Shown here: positions 11,067 to 24,421 of the stretch, one piece after another
Layout: each line of letters starts with the position of its first letter
Numbering within the stretch: the first letter of the stretch is position 1
Assembly: GCA_023053685.1 (NCBI GenBank)
Contig: JALIGW010000020.1
Coordinates: forward strand, 1 to 64,000
Direction of reading: 5' to 3'
Origin: Diadophis punctatus similis
Lineage: Eukaryota > Chordata > Lepidosauria > Squamata > Dipsadidae
DNA length: 64,000 bases
The notes under the pieces: generated by a model
The model's input: the letters and a program-made list of their open reading frames with translations, nothing else
What the model was told of the DNA's origin: nothing
Databases searched by the model: none
Position numbers and translations under genes: made by a program

Positions 11067-14000
11067 TAGAGAAATAAGGCGAATGCTGTGTTAGACCTTG
11101 GGCTAGCTCTTCAGGGAAAGGTCGGAATCAAAAATTGAGTGAGAATTCGGCTTTCCAGCCCGTGGGGAACAGGAATATGTGTTTCTTTTTCATTTCTGAG
11201 GTGTTTGTCAAAAGTGATGTTTTTGGGCTGAATTGAGAAATAAGGCGAATGCTGTGTTAGACCTTGGGCTAGCTCTTCAGGGAAAGGTCGGAATCCAAAA
11301 TTGAGCGAGAATTCGGCTTTCCAGCCTGTGGGGAACAGGAATATGTGTTTCTTTTTCATTTCTGAGGTGTTTGTCAAAAGTGATGTTTTTGGGCCGAATT
11401 GAGAAATAAGGCGAATGCTCTGTTAGACCTTGCGCTAGCTCTTCAGGGAAAGGTCAGAATCAATAATCAAGCGAGAATTCGGCCTTCCAGCCCATGGGGA
11501 ACAGGAATATGTGTTTCTTTTTCATTTCTGATGTGTTTGTCAAAAGTGATGTTTTTGGGCTGAATTGAATCCTAAGGCGAATGCTGTGTTAGACTTTGGG
11601 CTAGCTCTTCAGGGTAGGCTCGGAATCGAAAATCAAGCGAGAATTCGGCTTTCCAGCCTGTGCAGAACAGGAATATGTGTTTCTTTTTCATTTCTGAGGT
11701 GTTTGTCAAAAGTGATGTTTTTGGGCTGAATTGAGAAATAAGTCGAATGCTGTGTTAGACCTTGGGCTACCTCTTCAGGGAAAGGTCGGAATCAAAAATT
11801 GAGTGAGAATTCGGCTTTCCAGCCCGTGGGGAACAGGAATATGTGTTTCTTTTTCATTTCTGAGGTGTTTGTCAAAAGTGATGTTTTTGGGCTGAATTGA
11901 GAAATAAGGCGAATGCTGTGTTAGACCTTGGGCTAGCTCTTCAGGGAAAGGTCGGAATCAAAAATTGAGCGAGAATTCGGCTTTCCAGCCCGTGGGGAAC
12001 AGGAATATGTGTTTCTTTTTCATTTCTGAGGTGTTTGTCAAAAGTGATGTTTTTGGGCTGAATTGAGAAATAAGGCGAATGCTGTGTTAGACCTTGGGCT
12101 AGCTCTTCAGGGAAAGGTCAGAATCAATAATCAAGCGAGAATTCGGCTTTCCAGCCCATGGGGAACAGGAATATGTGTTTCTTTTTCATTTCTGAGGTGT
12201 TTGTCAAAAGTGATGTTTTTGGGCCGAATTGAGAAATAAGGCGAATGCTCTGTTAGACCTTCCGCTAGCTCTTCAGGGAAAGGTCAGAATCAATAATCAA
12301 GCGAGAATTCGGCTTTCCAGCCCATGGGGAACAGGAATATGTGTTTCTTTTTCATTTCTGAGGTGTTTGTCAAAAGTGATGTTTTTGGGCTGAATTGAAT
12401 CCTAAGGCGAATGCTGTGTTAGACTTTGGGCTAGCTCTTCAGGGTAGGCTCGGAATCGAAAATCAAGCGAGAATTCGGCTTTCCAGCCTGTGCAGAACAG
12501 GAATATGTGTTTCATTTTCATTTCTGAGGTGTTTGTCAAAAGTGATGTTTTTGGGCTGAATTGAATCCTAAGGCGAATGCTGTGTTAGACTTTGGGCTAG
12601 CTCTTCAGCGTAGGCTCGGAATCAAAAATTGAGTGAGAATTCGGCTTTCCAGCCCGTGGGGAACAGGAATATGTGTTTCTTTTTCATTTCTGAGGTGTTT
12701 GTCAAAAGTGATGTTTTTGGGCTGAATTGAGAAATAAGGCGAATGCTGTGTTAGACCTTGGGCTAGCTCTTCAGGGAAAGGTCGGAATCAAAAATTAAGC
12801 GAGAATTCGGCTTTCCAGCCCGTGGGGAACAGGAATATGTGTTTCTTTTTCATTTCTGAGGTGTTTGTCAAAAGTGATGTTTTTGGGCCGAATTGAGAAA
12901 TAAGGCGAATGCTCTGTTAGACCTTGCGCTAGCTCTTCAGGGAAAGGTCAGAATCAATAATCAAGCGAGAATTCGGCTTTCCAGCCCATGGGGAACAGGA
13001 ATATGTGTTTCTTTTTCATTTCTGAGGTGTTTGTCAAAAGTGATGTTTTTGGGCTGAATTGAATCCTAAGGCGAATGCTGTGTTAGACTTTGGGCTAGCT
13101 CTTCAGGGTAGGCTCAGAATCGAAAATCAAGCGAGAATTCGGCTTTCCAGCCTGTGCAGAACAGGAATATGTGTTTCTTTTTCATTTCTGAGGTGTTTGT
13201 CAAAAGTGATGTTTTTGGGCTGAATTGAGAAATAAGGCGAATGCTGTGTTAGACCTTGGGCTAGCTCTTCAGGGAAAGGTCGGAATCAAAAATTGAGTGA
13301 GAATTCGGCTTTCCAGCCTGTGGGGAACAGGAATATGTGTTTCTTTTTCATTTCTGAGGTGTTTGTCAAAAGTGATGTTTTTGGGCTGAATTGAGAAATA
13401 AGGCGAATGCTGTGTTAGACCTTGGGCTAGCTCTTCAGGGAAAGGTCGGAATCAAAAATTGAGCGAGAATTCGGCTTTCCAGCCCATGGGGAATAGGAAT
13501 ATGTGTTTCTTTTTCATTTCTGAGGTGTTTGTCAAAAGTGATGTTTTTGGGCTGAATTGAGAAATAAGGCGAATGCTGTGTTAGACTTTGGGCTAGCTCT
13601 TCAGGGTAGGCTCGGAATCGAAAATCAAGCGAGAATTCGGCTTTCCAGCCTGTGCAGAACAGGAATATGTGTTTCTTTTTCATTTCTGAGGTGTTTGTCA
13701 AAAGTGATGTTTTTGGGCTGAATTGAGAAATAAGGCGAATGCTGTGTTAGACCTTGGGCTAGCTCTTCAGGGAAAGGTCGGAATCAAAAATTGAGTGAGA
13801 ATTCGGCTTTCCAGCCCGTGGGGAACAGGAATATGTGTTTCTTTTTCATTTCTGAGGTGTTTGTCAAAAGTGATGTTTTTGGGCTGAATTGAATCCTAAG
13901 GCGAATGCTGTGTTAGACCTTGGGCTAGCTCTTCAGGGAAAGGTCAGAATCAATAATCAAGCGAGAATTCAGCTTTCCAGCCCATGGGGAACAGGAATAT

Positions 14001-14305
14001 GTGTTTCTTTTTCATTTCTGAGGTGTTTGTCAAAAGTGATGTTTTTGGGCTGAATTGAATCCTAAGGCGAATGCTGTGTTAGACTTTGGGCTAGCTCTTC
14101 AGGGTAGGCTCAGAATCAAAAATCAAGCGAGAATTCAGCTTTCCAGCCTGTGGGGAACAGGGATATGTGTTTCATTTTCATTTCTGAGGTGTTTGCCAAA
14201 AGTGATGTTTTTGGGCTGAATAGAGAAATAAGGCGAATGCTGTGTTAGACCTTGGGCTAGCTCTTCAGGGAAAGGTCGGAATCAAAAATTGAGTGAGAAT
14301 TCGGC
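11067..14305 (+). repeat. 25-monomer block, copy 2 (truncated to 19 monomers)
   Basis: It matches 6917-10155 at 4150 bp. Differences seen are ggccttcc near 11482 (ggctttcc in copy 1), attaagc near 12796 (attgagc), gggccg near 12885 (gtgccg), and cccatgggg near 13485 (cccgtgggg). After 14221 the pattern restarts from the block beginning and does not continue to the 25th monomer, so this copy is cut at the 19-monomer marker. Confidence 0.85.
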
Positions 14306-17300
14306 TTTCCAGCCCGTGGGGAACAGGGATATGTGTTTCTTTTTCATTTCTGAGGTGTTTGTCAAAAGTGATGTTTTTGGGCTGAATTGAGAAATAAGGC
14401 GAATGCTGTGTTAGACCTTGGGCTAGCTCTTCAGGGAAAGGTCGGAATCCAAAATTGAGCGAGAATTCGGCTTTCCAGCCTGTGGGGAACAGGAATATGT
14501 GTTTCTTTTTCATTTCTGAGGTGTTTGTCAAAAGTGATGTTTTTGGGCCGAATTGAGAAATAAGGCGAATGCTCTGTTAGACCTTGCGCTAGCTCTTCAG
14601 GGAAAGGTCAGAATCAATAATCAAGCGAGAATTCGGCTTTCCAGCCCATGGGGAACAGGAATATGTGTTTCTTTTTCATTTCTGAGGTGTTTGTCAAAAG
14701 TGATGTTTTTGGGCTGAATTGAATCCTAAGGCGAATGCTGTGTTAGACTTTGGGCTAGCTCTTCAGGGTAGGCTCGGAATCGAAAATCAAGCGAGAATTC
14801 GGCTTTCCAGCCTGTGCAGAACAGGAATATGTGTTTCTTTTTCATTTCTGAGGTGTTTGTCAAAAGTGATGTTTTTGGGCTGAATTGAGAAATAAGTCGA
14901 ATGCTGTGTTAGACCTTGGGCTACCTCTTCAGGGAAAGGTCGGAATCAAAAATTGAGCGAGAATTCGGCTTTCCAGCCCGTGGGGAACAGGAATATGTGT
15001 TTCTTTTTCATTTCTGAGGTGTTTGTCAAAAGTGATGTTTTTGGGCTGAATTGAGAAATAAGGCGAATGCTGTGTTAGACCTTGGGCTAGCTCTTCAGGG
15101 AAAGGTCGGAATCAAAAATTGAGCGAGAATTCGGCTTTCCAGCCCGTGGGGAACAGGAATATGTGTTTCTTTTTCATTTCTGAGGTGTTTGTCAAAAGTG
15201 ATGTTTTTGGGCTGAATTGAGAAATAAGGCGAATGCTGTGTTAGACCTTGGGCTAGCTCTTCAGGGAAAGGTCAGAATCAATAATCAAGCGAGAATTCGG
15301 CTTTCCAGCCCATGGGGAACAGGAATATGTGTTTCTTTTTCATTTCTGAGGTGTTTGTCAAAAGTGATGTTTTTGGGCCGAATTGAGAAATAAGGCGAAT
15401 GCTCTGTTAGGCCTTCCGCTAGCTCTTCAGGGAAAGGTCAGAATCAATAATCAAGCGAGAATTCGGCTTTCCAGCCCATGGGGAACAGGAATATGTGTTT
15501 CTTTTTCATTTCTGAGGTGTTTGTCAAAAGTGATGTTTTTGGGCTGAATTGAATCCTAAGGCGAATGCTGTGTTAGACTTTGGGCTAGCTCTTCAGGGTA
15601 GGCTCGGAATCGAAAATCAAGCGAGAATTCGGCTTTCCAGCCTGTGCAGAACAGGAATATGTGTTTCATTTTCATTTCTGAGGTGTTTGTCAAAAGTGAT
15701 GTTTTTGGGCTGAATTGAATCCTAAGGCGAATGCTGTGTTAGACTTTGGGCTAGCTCTTCAGGGTAGGCTCGGAATCAAAAATCAAGCGAGAATTCAGCT
15801 TTCCAGCCTGTGGGGAACAGGGATATGTGTTTCATTTTCATTTCTGAGGTGTTTGCCAAAAGTGATGTTTTTGGGCTGAATAGAGAAATAAGGCGAATGC
15901 TGTGTTAGACCTTGGGCTAGCTCTTCAGGGAAAGGTCGGAATCAAAAATTGAGTGAGAATTCGGCTTTCCAGCCCGTGGGGAACAGGAATATGTGTTTCT
16001 TTTTCATTTCTGAGGTGTTTGTCAAAAGTGATGTTTTTGGGCTGAATTGAGAAATAAGGCGAATGCTGTGTTAGACCTTGGGCTAGCTCTTCAGGGAAAG
16101 GTCGGAATCCAAAATTGAGCGAGAATTCGGCTTTCCAGCCTGTGGGGAACAGGAATATGTGTTTCTTTTTCATTTCTGAGGTGTTTGTCAAAAGTGATGT
16201 TTTTGGGCCGAATTGAGAAATAAGGCGAATGCTCTGTTAGACCTTGCGCTAGCTCTTCAGGGAAAGGTCAGAATCAATAATCAAGCGAGAATTCGGCTTT
16301 CCAGCCCATGGGGAACAGGAATATGTGTTTCTTTTTCATTTCTGAGGTGTTTGTCAAAAGTGATGTTTTTGGGCTGAATTGAATCCTAAGACGAATGCTG
16401 TGTTAGACTTTGGGCTAGCTCTTCAGGGTAGGCTCGGAATCGAAAATCAAGCGAGAATTCGGCTTTCCAGCCTGTGCAGAACAGGAATATGTGTTTCTTT
16501 TTCATTTCTGAGGTGTTTGTCAAAAGTGATGTTTTTGGGCTGAATTGAGAAATAAGGCGAATGCTGTGTTAGACCTTGGGCTACCTCTTCAGGGAAAGGT
16601 CGGAATCAAAAATTGAGTGAGAATTCGGCTTTCCAGCCCGTGGGGAACAGGAATATGTGTTTCTTTTTCATTTCTGAGGTGTTTGTCAAAAGTGATGTTT
16701 TTGGGCTGAATTGAGAAATAAGGCGAATGCTGTGTTAGACCTTGGGCTAGCTCTTCAGGGAAAGGTCGGAATCAAAAATTGAGCGAGAATTCGGCTTTCC
16801 AGCCCGTGGGGAACAGGAATATGTGTTTCTTTTTAATTTCTGAGGTGTTTGTCAAAAGTGATGTTTTTGGGCTGAATTGAGAAATAAGGCGAATGCTGTG
16901 TTAGACCTTGGGCTAGCTCTTCAGGGAAAGGTCAGAATCAATAATCAAGCGAGAATTCGGCTTTCCAGCCCATGGGGAACAGGAATATGTGTTTCTTTTT
17001 CATTTCTGAGGTGTTTGTCAAAAGTGATGTTTTTGGGCCGAATTGAGAAATAAGGCGAATGCTCTGTTAGACCTTCCGCTAGCTCTTCAGGGAAAGGTCA
17101 GAATCAATAATCAAGCGAGAATTCGGCTTTCCAGCCCATGGGGAACAGGAATATGTGTTTCTTTTTCATTTCTGAGGTGTTTGTCAAAAGTGATGTTTTT
17201 GGGCTGAATTGAATCCTAAGGCGAATGCTGTGTTAGACTTTGGGCTAGCTCTTCAGGGTAGGCTCGGAATCGAAAATCAAGCGAGAATTCGGCTTTCCAG

Positions 17301-20190
17301 CCTGTGCAGAACAGGAATATGTGTTTCATTTTCATTTCTGAGGTGTTTGTCAAAAGTGATGTTTTTGGGCTGAATTGAATCCTAAGGCGAATGCTGTGTT
17401 AGACTTTGGGCTAGCTCTTCAGCGTAGGCTCGGAATCAAAAATTGAGTGAGAATTCGGCTTTCCAGCCCGTGGGGAACAGGAATATGTGTTTCTTTTTCA
17501 TTTCTGAGGTGTTTGTCAAAAGTGATGTTTTTGGGCTGAATTGAATCCTAAGGCGAATGCTGTGTTAGACCTTGGGCTAGTTCTTCAGGGAAAGGTCAGA
17601 ATCAATAATCAAGCTAGAATTCAGCTTTCCAGCCCATGGGGAACAGGAATATGTGTTTCTTTTTCATTTCTGAGGTGTTTGTCAAAAGTGATGTTTTTGG
17701 GCTGAATTGAGAAATAAGGCGAATGCTGTGTTAGACCTTGGGCTAGCTCTTCAGGGAAAGGTCAGAATCAATAATCAAGCGAGAATTCGGCTTTCCAGCC
17801 CATGGGGAACAGGAATATGTGTTTCTTTTTCATTTCTGAGGTGTTTGTCAAAAGTGATGTTTTTGGGCCGAATTGAGAAATAAGGCGAATGCTCTGTTAG
17901 ACCTTCCGCTAGCTCTTCAGGGAAAGGTCAGAATCAATAATCAAGCGAGAATTCAGCTTTCCAGCCCATGGGGAACAGGAATATGTGTTTCTTTTTCATT
18001 TCTGAGGTGTTTGTCAAAAGTGATGTTTTTGGGCTGAATTGAATCCTAAGGCGAATGCTGTGTTAGACTTTGGGCTAGCTCTTCAGGGTAGGCTCGGAAT
18101 CGAAAATCAAGCGAGAATTCGGCTTTCCAGCCTGTGCAGAACAGGAATATGTGTTTCATTTTCATTTCTGAGGTGTTTGTCAAAAGTGATGTTTTTGGGC
18201 TGAATTGAATCCTAAGGCGAATGCTGTGTTAGACTTTGGGCTAGCTCTTCAGGGTAGGCTCGGAATCAAAAATCAAGCGAGAATTCAGCTTTCCAGCCTG
18301 TGGGGAACAGGGATATGTGTTTCATTTTCATTTCTGAGGTGTTTGCCAAAAGTGATGTTTTTGGGCTGAATAGAGAAATAAGGCGAATGCTGTGTTAGAC
18401 CTTGGGCTAGCTCTTCAGGGAAAGGTCGGAATCAAAAATTGAGTGAGAATTCGGCTTTCCAGCCCGTGGGGAACAGGAATATGTGTTTCTTTTTCATTTC
18501 TGAGGTGTTTGTCAAAAGTGATGTTTTTGGGCTGAATTGAGAAATAAGGCGAATGCTGTGTTAGACCTTGGGCTAGCTCTTCAGGGAAAGGTCGGAATCC
18601 AAAATTGAGCGAGAATTCGGCTTTCCAGCCTGTGGGGAACAGGAATATGTGTTTCTTTTTCATTTCTGAGGTGTTTGTCAAAAGTGATGTTTTTGGGCCG
18701 AATTGAGAAATAAGGCGAATGCTCTGTTAGACCTTGCGCTAGCTCTTCAGGGAAAGGTCAGAATCAATAATCAAGCGAGAATTCGGCTTTCCAGCCCATG
18801 GGGAACAGGAATATGTGTTTCTTTTTCATTTCTGAGGTGTTTGTCAAAAGTGATGTTTTTGGGCTGAATTGAATCCTAAGGCGAATGCTGTGTTAGACTT
18901 TGGGCTAGCTCTTCAGGGTAGGCTCGGAATCGAAAATCAAGCGAGAATTCGGCTTTCCAGCCTGTGCAGAACAGGAATATGTGTTTCTTTTTCATTTCTG
19001 AGGTGTTTGTCAAAAGTGATGTTTTTGGGCTGAATTGAGAAATAAGGCGAATGCTGTGTTAGACCTTGGGCTACCTCTTCAGGGAAAGGTCGGAATCAAA
19101 AATTGAGTGAGAATTCGGCTTTCCAGCCCGTGGGGAACAGGAATATGTGTTTCTTTTTCATTTCTGAGGTGTTTGTCAAAAGTGATGTTTTTGGGCTGAA
19201 TTGAGAAATAAGGCGAATGCTGTGTTAGACCTTGGGCTAGCTCTTCAGGGAAAGGTCGGAATCAAAAATTGAGCGAGAATTCGGCTTTCCAGCCCGTGGG
19301 GAACAGGAATATGTGTTTCTTTTTCATTTCTGAGGTGTTTGTCAAAAGTGATGTTTTTGGGCTGAATTGAGAAATAAGGCGAATGCTGTGTTAGACCTTG
19401 GGCTAGCTCTTCAGGGAAAGGTCAGAATCAATAATCAAGCGAGAATTCGGCTTTCCAGCCCATGGGGAACAGGAATATGTGTTTCTTTTTCATTTCTGAG
19501 GTGTTTGTCAAAAGTGATGTTTTTGGGCCGAATTGAGAAATAAGGCGAATGCTCTGTTAGACCTTCCGCTAGCTCTTCAGGGAAAGGTCAGAATCAATAA
19601 TCAAGCGAGAATTCGGCTTTCCAGCCCATGGGGAACAGGAATATGTGTTTCTTTTTCATTTCTGAGGTGTTTGTCAAAAGTGATGTTTTTGGGCTGAATT
19701 GAATCCTAAGGCGAATGCTGTGTTAGACTTTGGGCTAGCTCTTCAGGGTAGGCTCGGAATCGAAAATCAAGCGAGAATTCGGCTTTCCAGCCTGTGCAGA
19801 ACAGGAATATGTGTTTCATTTTCATTTCTGAGGTGTTTGTCAAAAGTGATGTTTTTGGGCTGAATTGAATCCTAAGGCGAATGCTGTGTTAGACTTTGGG
19901 CTAGCTCTTCAGCGAAGGCTCGGAATCAAAAATTGAGTGAGAATTCGGCTTTCCAGCCCGTGGGGAACAGGAATATGTGTTTCTTTTTCATTTCTGAGGT
20001 GTTTGTCAAAAGTGATGTTTTTGGGCTGAATTGAATCCTAAGGCGAATGCTGTGTTAGACCTTGGGCTAGTTCTTCAGGGAAAGGTCAGAATCAATAATC
20101 AAGCTAGAATTCAGCTTTCCAGCCCATGGGGAACAGGAATATGTGTTTCTTTTTCATTTCTGAGGTGTTTGTCAAAAGTGATGTTTTTGG
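14221..20190 (+). repeat. 10-monomer and 15-monomer derivatives of the 25-mer
   Basis: Markers at 14221, 15881 and 18371 are spaced 1660 bp (10 monomers) and 2490 bp (15 monomers), which sum to 25. About 14205-15763 matches 15865-17423. About 15865-17700 matches 18355-20190. Shared private sites include aatccaaaattg (near 14447, 16107 and 18597), ggctacctc with a lost NheI site (near 14919, 16580 and 19070), and gttcttcagg with caagctaga (near 17580-17620 and 20070-20110). Single differences include aagacgaatg near 16390 and ttaggcctt near 15408. Confidence 0.82.
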
Positions 20191-20604
20191 GCTGAATTGA
20201 ATCCTAAGGCGAATGCTGTGTTAGACTTTGGGCTAGCTCTTCAGGGTAGGCTCGGAATCAAAAATCAAGCGAGAATTCAGCTTTCCAGCCTGTGGGGAAC
20301 AGGGATATGTGTTTCATTTTCATTTCTGAGGTGTTTGCCAAAAGTGATGTTTTTGGGCTGAATTGAGAAATAAGGTGAATGCTGTGTTAGACCTTGGGCT
20401 AGCTCTTCAGGGAAAGGTCGGAATCAAAAATTGAGCGAGAATTCGGCTTTCCAGCCCATGGGGAACAGGAATATGTGTTTCATTTTCATTTCTGAGGTGT
20501 TTGTCAAAAGTGATGTTTTTGGGCTGAATTGAGAAATAAGGCGAATGCTGTGTTAGACTTTGGGCTAGCTCTTCAGGGTAGGCTCGGAATCGAAATTCAA
20601 GTGA

Positions 20605-20770
20605 GAATTTGGCTTTCCAGCACGTGGGGAACAGGAATATGTGTTTCTTTTTGATTTCTGAGGTGTTTGTCAAAAGTGATATTTTTGGACTGAATTGAAT
20701 CCTAAGGCGAATGCTGTGTTAGACTTTGGGCTAGATCTTCAGGGTAGGCTCGGAATCAAAAATCAAGCGA
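20605..20770 (+). repeat. Class F monomer (gaattt, EcoRI lost)
   Basis: Class F is the most divergent subfamily. It starts gaatttggc (no EcoRI site), has cagcacgtgg in place of cagcccgtgg, a tttttgattt segment, gtgatatttttggactg in place of gtgatgtttttgggctg, and is preceded by cgaaattcaagtga. This is the leftmost copy. It stands without the class G partner seen in the right half of the window. Confidence 0.85.
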
Positions 20771-23700
20771 GAATTCGGCTTTCCAGCCTGTGGGGAACAG
20801 GAATATGTGTTTCTTTTTCATTTCTGAGGTGTTTGTCAAAAGTGATGTTTTTGGGCTGAATTGAATCCTAAGGTGAATGCTGTGTTAGACTTTGGGCTAG
20901 CTCTTCAGGGTAGGCTCGGAATCAAAAATCAAGCGAGAATTCAGCTTTCCAGCCTGTGGGGAACAGGGATATGTGTTTCATTTTCATTTCTGAGGTGTTT
21001 GCCAAAAGTGATGTTTTTGGGCTGAATTGAGAAATAAGGCGAATGCTGTGTTAGACCTTGGGCTAGCTCTTCAGGGAAAGGTCGGAATCAAAAATTGAGT
21101 GAGAATTCGGCTTTCCAGCCCGTGGGGAACAGGAATATGTGTTTCTTTTTCATTTCTGAGGTGTTTGTCAAAAGTGATGTTTTTGGGCTGAATTGAGAAA
21201 TAAGGCGAATGCTGTGTTAGACCTTGGGCTAGCTCTTCAGGGAAAGGTCGGAATCAAAAATTGAGTGAGAATTCGGCTTTCCAGCCCGTGGGGAACAGGA
21301 ATATGTGTTTCTTTTTCATTTCTGAGGTGTTTGTCAAAAGTGATGTTTTTGGGCTGAATTGAGAAATAAGGCGAATGTTGTGTTAGACCTTGGGCTAGCT
21401 CTTCAGGGAAAGGTCAGAATCAATAATCAAGCGAGAATTCGGCTTTCCAGCCCATGGGGAACAGGAATATGTGTTTCTTTTTCATTTCTGAGGTATTTGT
21501 CAAAAGTGATGTTTTTGGGCTGAATTGAATCCTAAGGCGAATGCTGTGTTAGACTTTGGGCTAGCTCTTCAGGGTAGGCTCAGAATGAAAAATCAAGCGA
21601 GAATTCAGCTTTCCAGCCTGTGGGGAACAGGAATATGTGTTTCATTTTCATTTCTGAGGTGTTTGTCAAAAGTGATGTTTTTGGGCTGAATTGAGAAATA
21701 AGGCGAATGCTGTGTTAGACCTTGGGCTAGCTCTTCAGGGAAAGGTCGGAATCAAAAATTGAGCGAGAATTCGGCTTTCCAGCCCATGGGGAACAGGAAT
21801 ATGTGTTTCTTTTTCATTTCTGAGGTGTTTGTCAAAAGTGATGTTTTTGGGCTGAATTGAGAAATAAGGCGAATGCTGTGTTAGACCTTGGGCTAGCTCT
21901 TCAGGGAAAGGTCAGAATCAATAATCAAGTGAGAATTCGGCTTTCCAGCCCATGGGGAACAGGAATATGTGTTTCTTTTTCATTTCTGAGGTGTTTGTCA
22001 AAAGTGATGTTTTTGGGCCGAATTGAGAAATAAGGCGAATGCTCTGTTAGACCTTGCGCTAGCTCTTCAGGGAAAGGTCAGAATCAATAATCAAGCGAGA
22101 ATTCGGCTTTCCAGCCCATGGGGAACAGGAATATGTGTTTCTTTTTCATTTCTGAGGTGTTTGTCAATAGTGATGTTTTTGGGCTGAATTGAATCCTAAG
22201 GCGAATGCTGTGTTAGACTTTGGGCTAGCTCTTCAGGGCAGGCTCAGAATCGAAAATCAAGCGAGAATTCGGCTTTCCAGCCTGTGCAGAACAGGAATAT
22301 GTGTTTCATTTTCATTTCTGAGGTGTTTGTCAAAAGTCATGTTTTTTGGCTGAATTGAGAACTGAGGCGAATTCTGTGTTAGACCTGGGGCTAGCTCTTC
22401 AGTGTAGGCTAGGAATCGAAAATCAAGCGAGAATTCGGCTTTCCAGCCCGTGGGGAACAGGAATATGTGTTTCTTTTTCATTTCTGAGGTGTTTGCCAAA
22501 AGTGATGTTTTTGGCTGAATTGAGAAATAAGGCGAATGCTGTGTTAGACCTTGGGCTAGCTCTTCAGGGAAAGGTCGGAATCAAAAATTGAGCGAGAATT
22601 CAGCTTTCCAGCCCGTGGGGAACAGGAATATGTGTTTCTTTTTCATTTCTGAGGTGTTTGTCAAAAGTGATGTTTTTGGGTTGAATTGAGAAATAAGGCG
22701 AATGCTCTGTTAGACCTTGGGCTAGCTCTTCAGGGAAAGGTCAGAATCAATAATCAAGCGAGAATTCGGCTTTCCAGCCCATGGGGAACAGGAATATGTG
22801 TTTCTTTTTCATTTCTGAGGTATTTGTCAAAAGTGATGTTTTTGGGCTGAATTGAATCCTAAGGCGAATGCTGTGTTAGACTTTGGGCTAGCTCTTCAGG
22901 GTAGGCTCAGAATGAAAAATCAAGCGAGAATTCAGCTTTCCAGCCTGTGGGGAACAGGAATATGTGTTTCATTTTCATTTCTGAGGTGTTTGTCAAAAGT
23001 GATGTTTTTGGGCTGAATTGAGAAATGAGGCGAATGCTGTGTTAGACCTTGGGCTAGCTCTTCAGGGAAAGGTCGGAATCAAAAATTGAGCGAGAATTCG
23101 GCTTTCCAGCCCGTGGGGAACAGGAATATGTGTTTCTTTTTCATTTCTGAGGTGTTTGTCAAAAGTGATGTTTTTGGGCTGAATTGAGAAATAAGGCGAA
23201 TGCTGTGTTAGACCTTGGGCTAGCTCTTCAGGGAAAGGTCGGAATCAAAAATTGAGCGAGAATTCGGCTTTCCAGCCCGTGGGGAACAGGAATATGTGTT
23301 TCTTTTTCATTTCTGAGGTGTTTGTCAAAAGTGATGTTTTTGGGCCGAATTGAGAAATAAGGCGAATGCTCTGTTAGACCTTGCGCTAGCTCTTCAGGGA
23401 AAGGTCAGAATCAATAATCAAGCGAGAATTCGGCTTTCCAGCCCATGGGGAACAGGAATATGTGTTTCTTTTTCATTTCTGAGGTGTTTGTCAAAAGTGA
23501 TGTTTTTGGGCTGAATTGAATCCTAAGGCGAATGCTGTGTTAGACTTTCGGCTAGCTCTTCAGGGTAGGCTCGGAATCGAAAATCAAGCGAGAATTCGGC
23601 TTTCCAGCCTGTGCAGAACAGGAATATGTGTTTCTTTTTCATTTCTGAGGTGTTTGTCAAAAGTGATGTTTTTGGGCTGAATTGAGAAATAAGGCGAATG

Positions 23701-24255
23701 CTGTGTTAGACCTTGGGCTACCTCTTCAGGGAAAGGTCGGAATCAAAAATTGAGTGAGAATTCGGCTTTCCAGCCCGTGGGGAACAGGAATATGTGTTTC
23801 TTTTTCATTTCTGAGGTGTTTGTCAAAAGTGATGTTTTTGGGCTGAATTGAGAAATAAGGCGAATGCTGTGTTAGACCTTGGGCTAGCTCTTCAGGGAAA
23901 GGTCGGAATCAAAAATTGAGCGAGAATTCGGCTTTCCAGCCCGTGGGGAACAGGAATATGTGTTTCTTTTTCATTTCTGAGGTGTTTGTCAAAAGTGATG
24001 TTTTTGGGCTGAATTGAGAAATAAGGCGAATGCTGTGTTAGACCTTGGGCTAGCTCTTCAGGGAAAGGTCAGAATCAATAATCAAGCGAGAATTCGGCTT
24101 TCCAGCCTGTGGAGAACAGGAATATGTGTTTCATTTTCATTTCTGAGGTGTTTGTCAAAAGTGATGTTTTTGGGCTGAATTGAATCCTAAGGCGAATGCT
24201 GTGTTAGACTTTGGGCTAGCTCTTCAGGGTAGGCTCGGAATCGAAATTCAAGTGA

Positions 24256-24421
24256 GAATTTGGCTTTCCAGCACGTGGGGAACAGGAATATGTGTTTCTT
24301 TTTTATTTCTGAGGTGTTTGTCAAAAGTGATATTTTTGGACTGAATTGAATCCTAAGGCGAATGCTGTGTTAGACTTTGGGCTAGCTCTTCAGGGTAGGC
24401 TCGGAATCAAAAATCAAGCGA
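24256..24421 (+). repeat. Class F monomer with ttttttattt
   Basis: It has all class F states (gaattt, cacgtgg, gtgatatttttggactg) but with tttttta in place of tttttga before the ttct segment. Its copy 5810 bp downstream (30066-30231) shares that state, so the change predates the block duplication. Confidence 0.83.
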
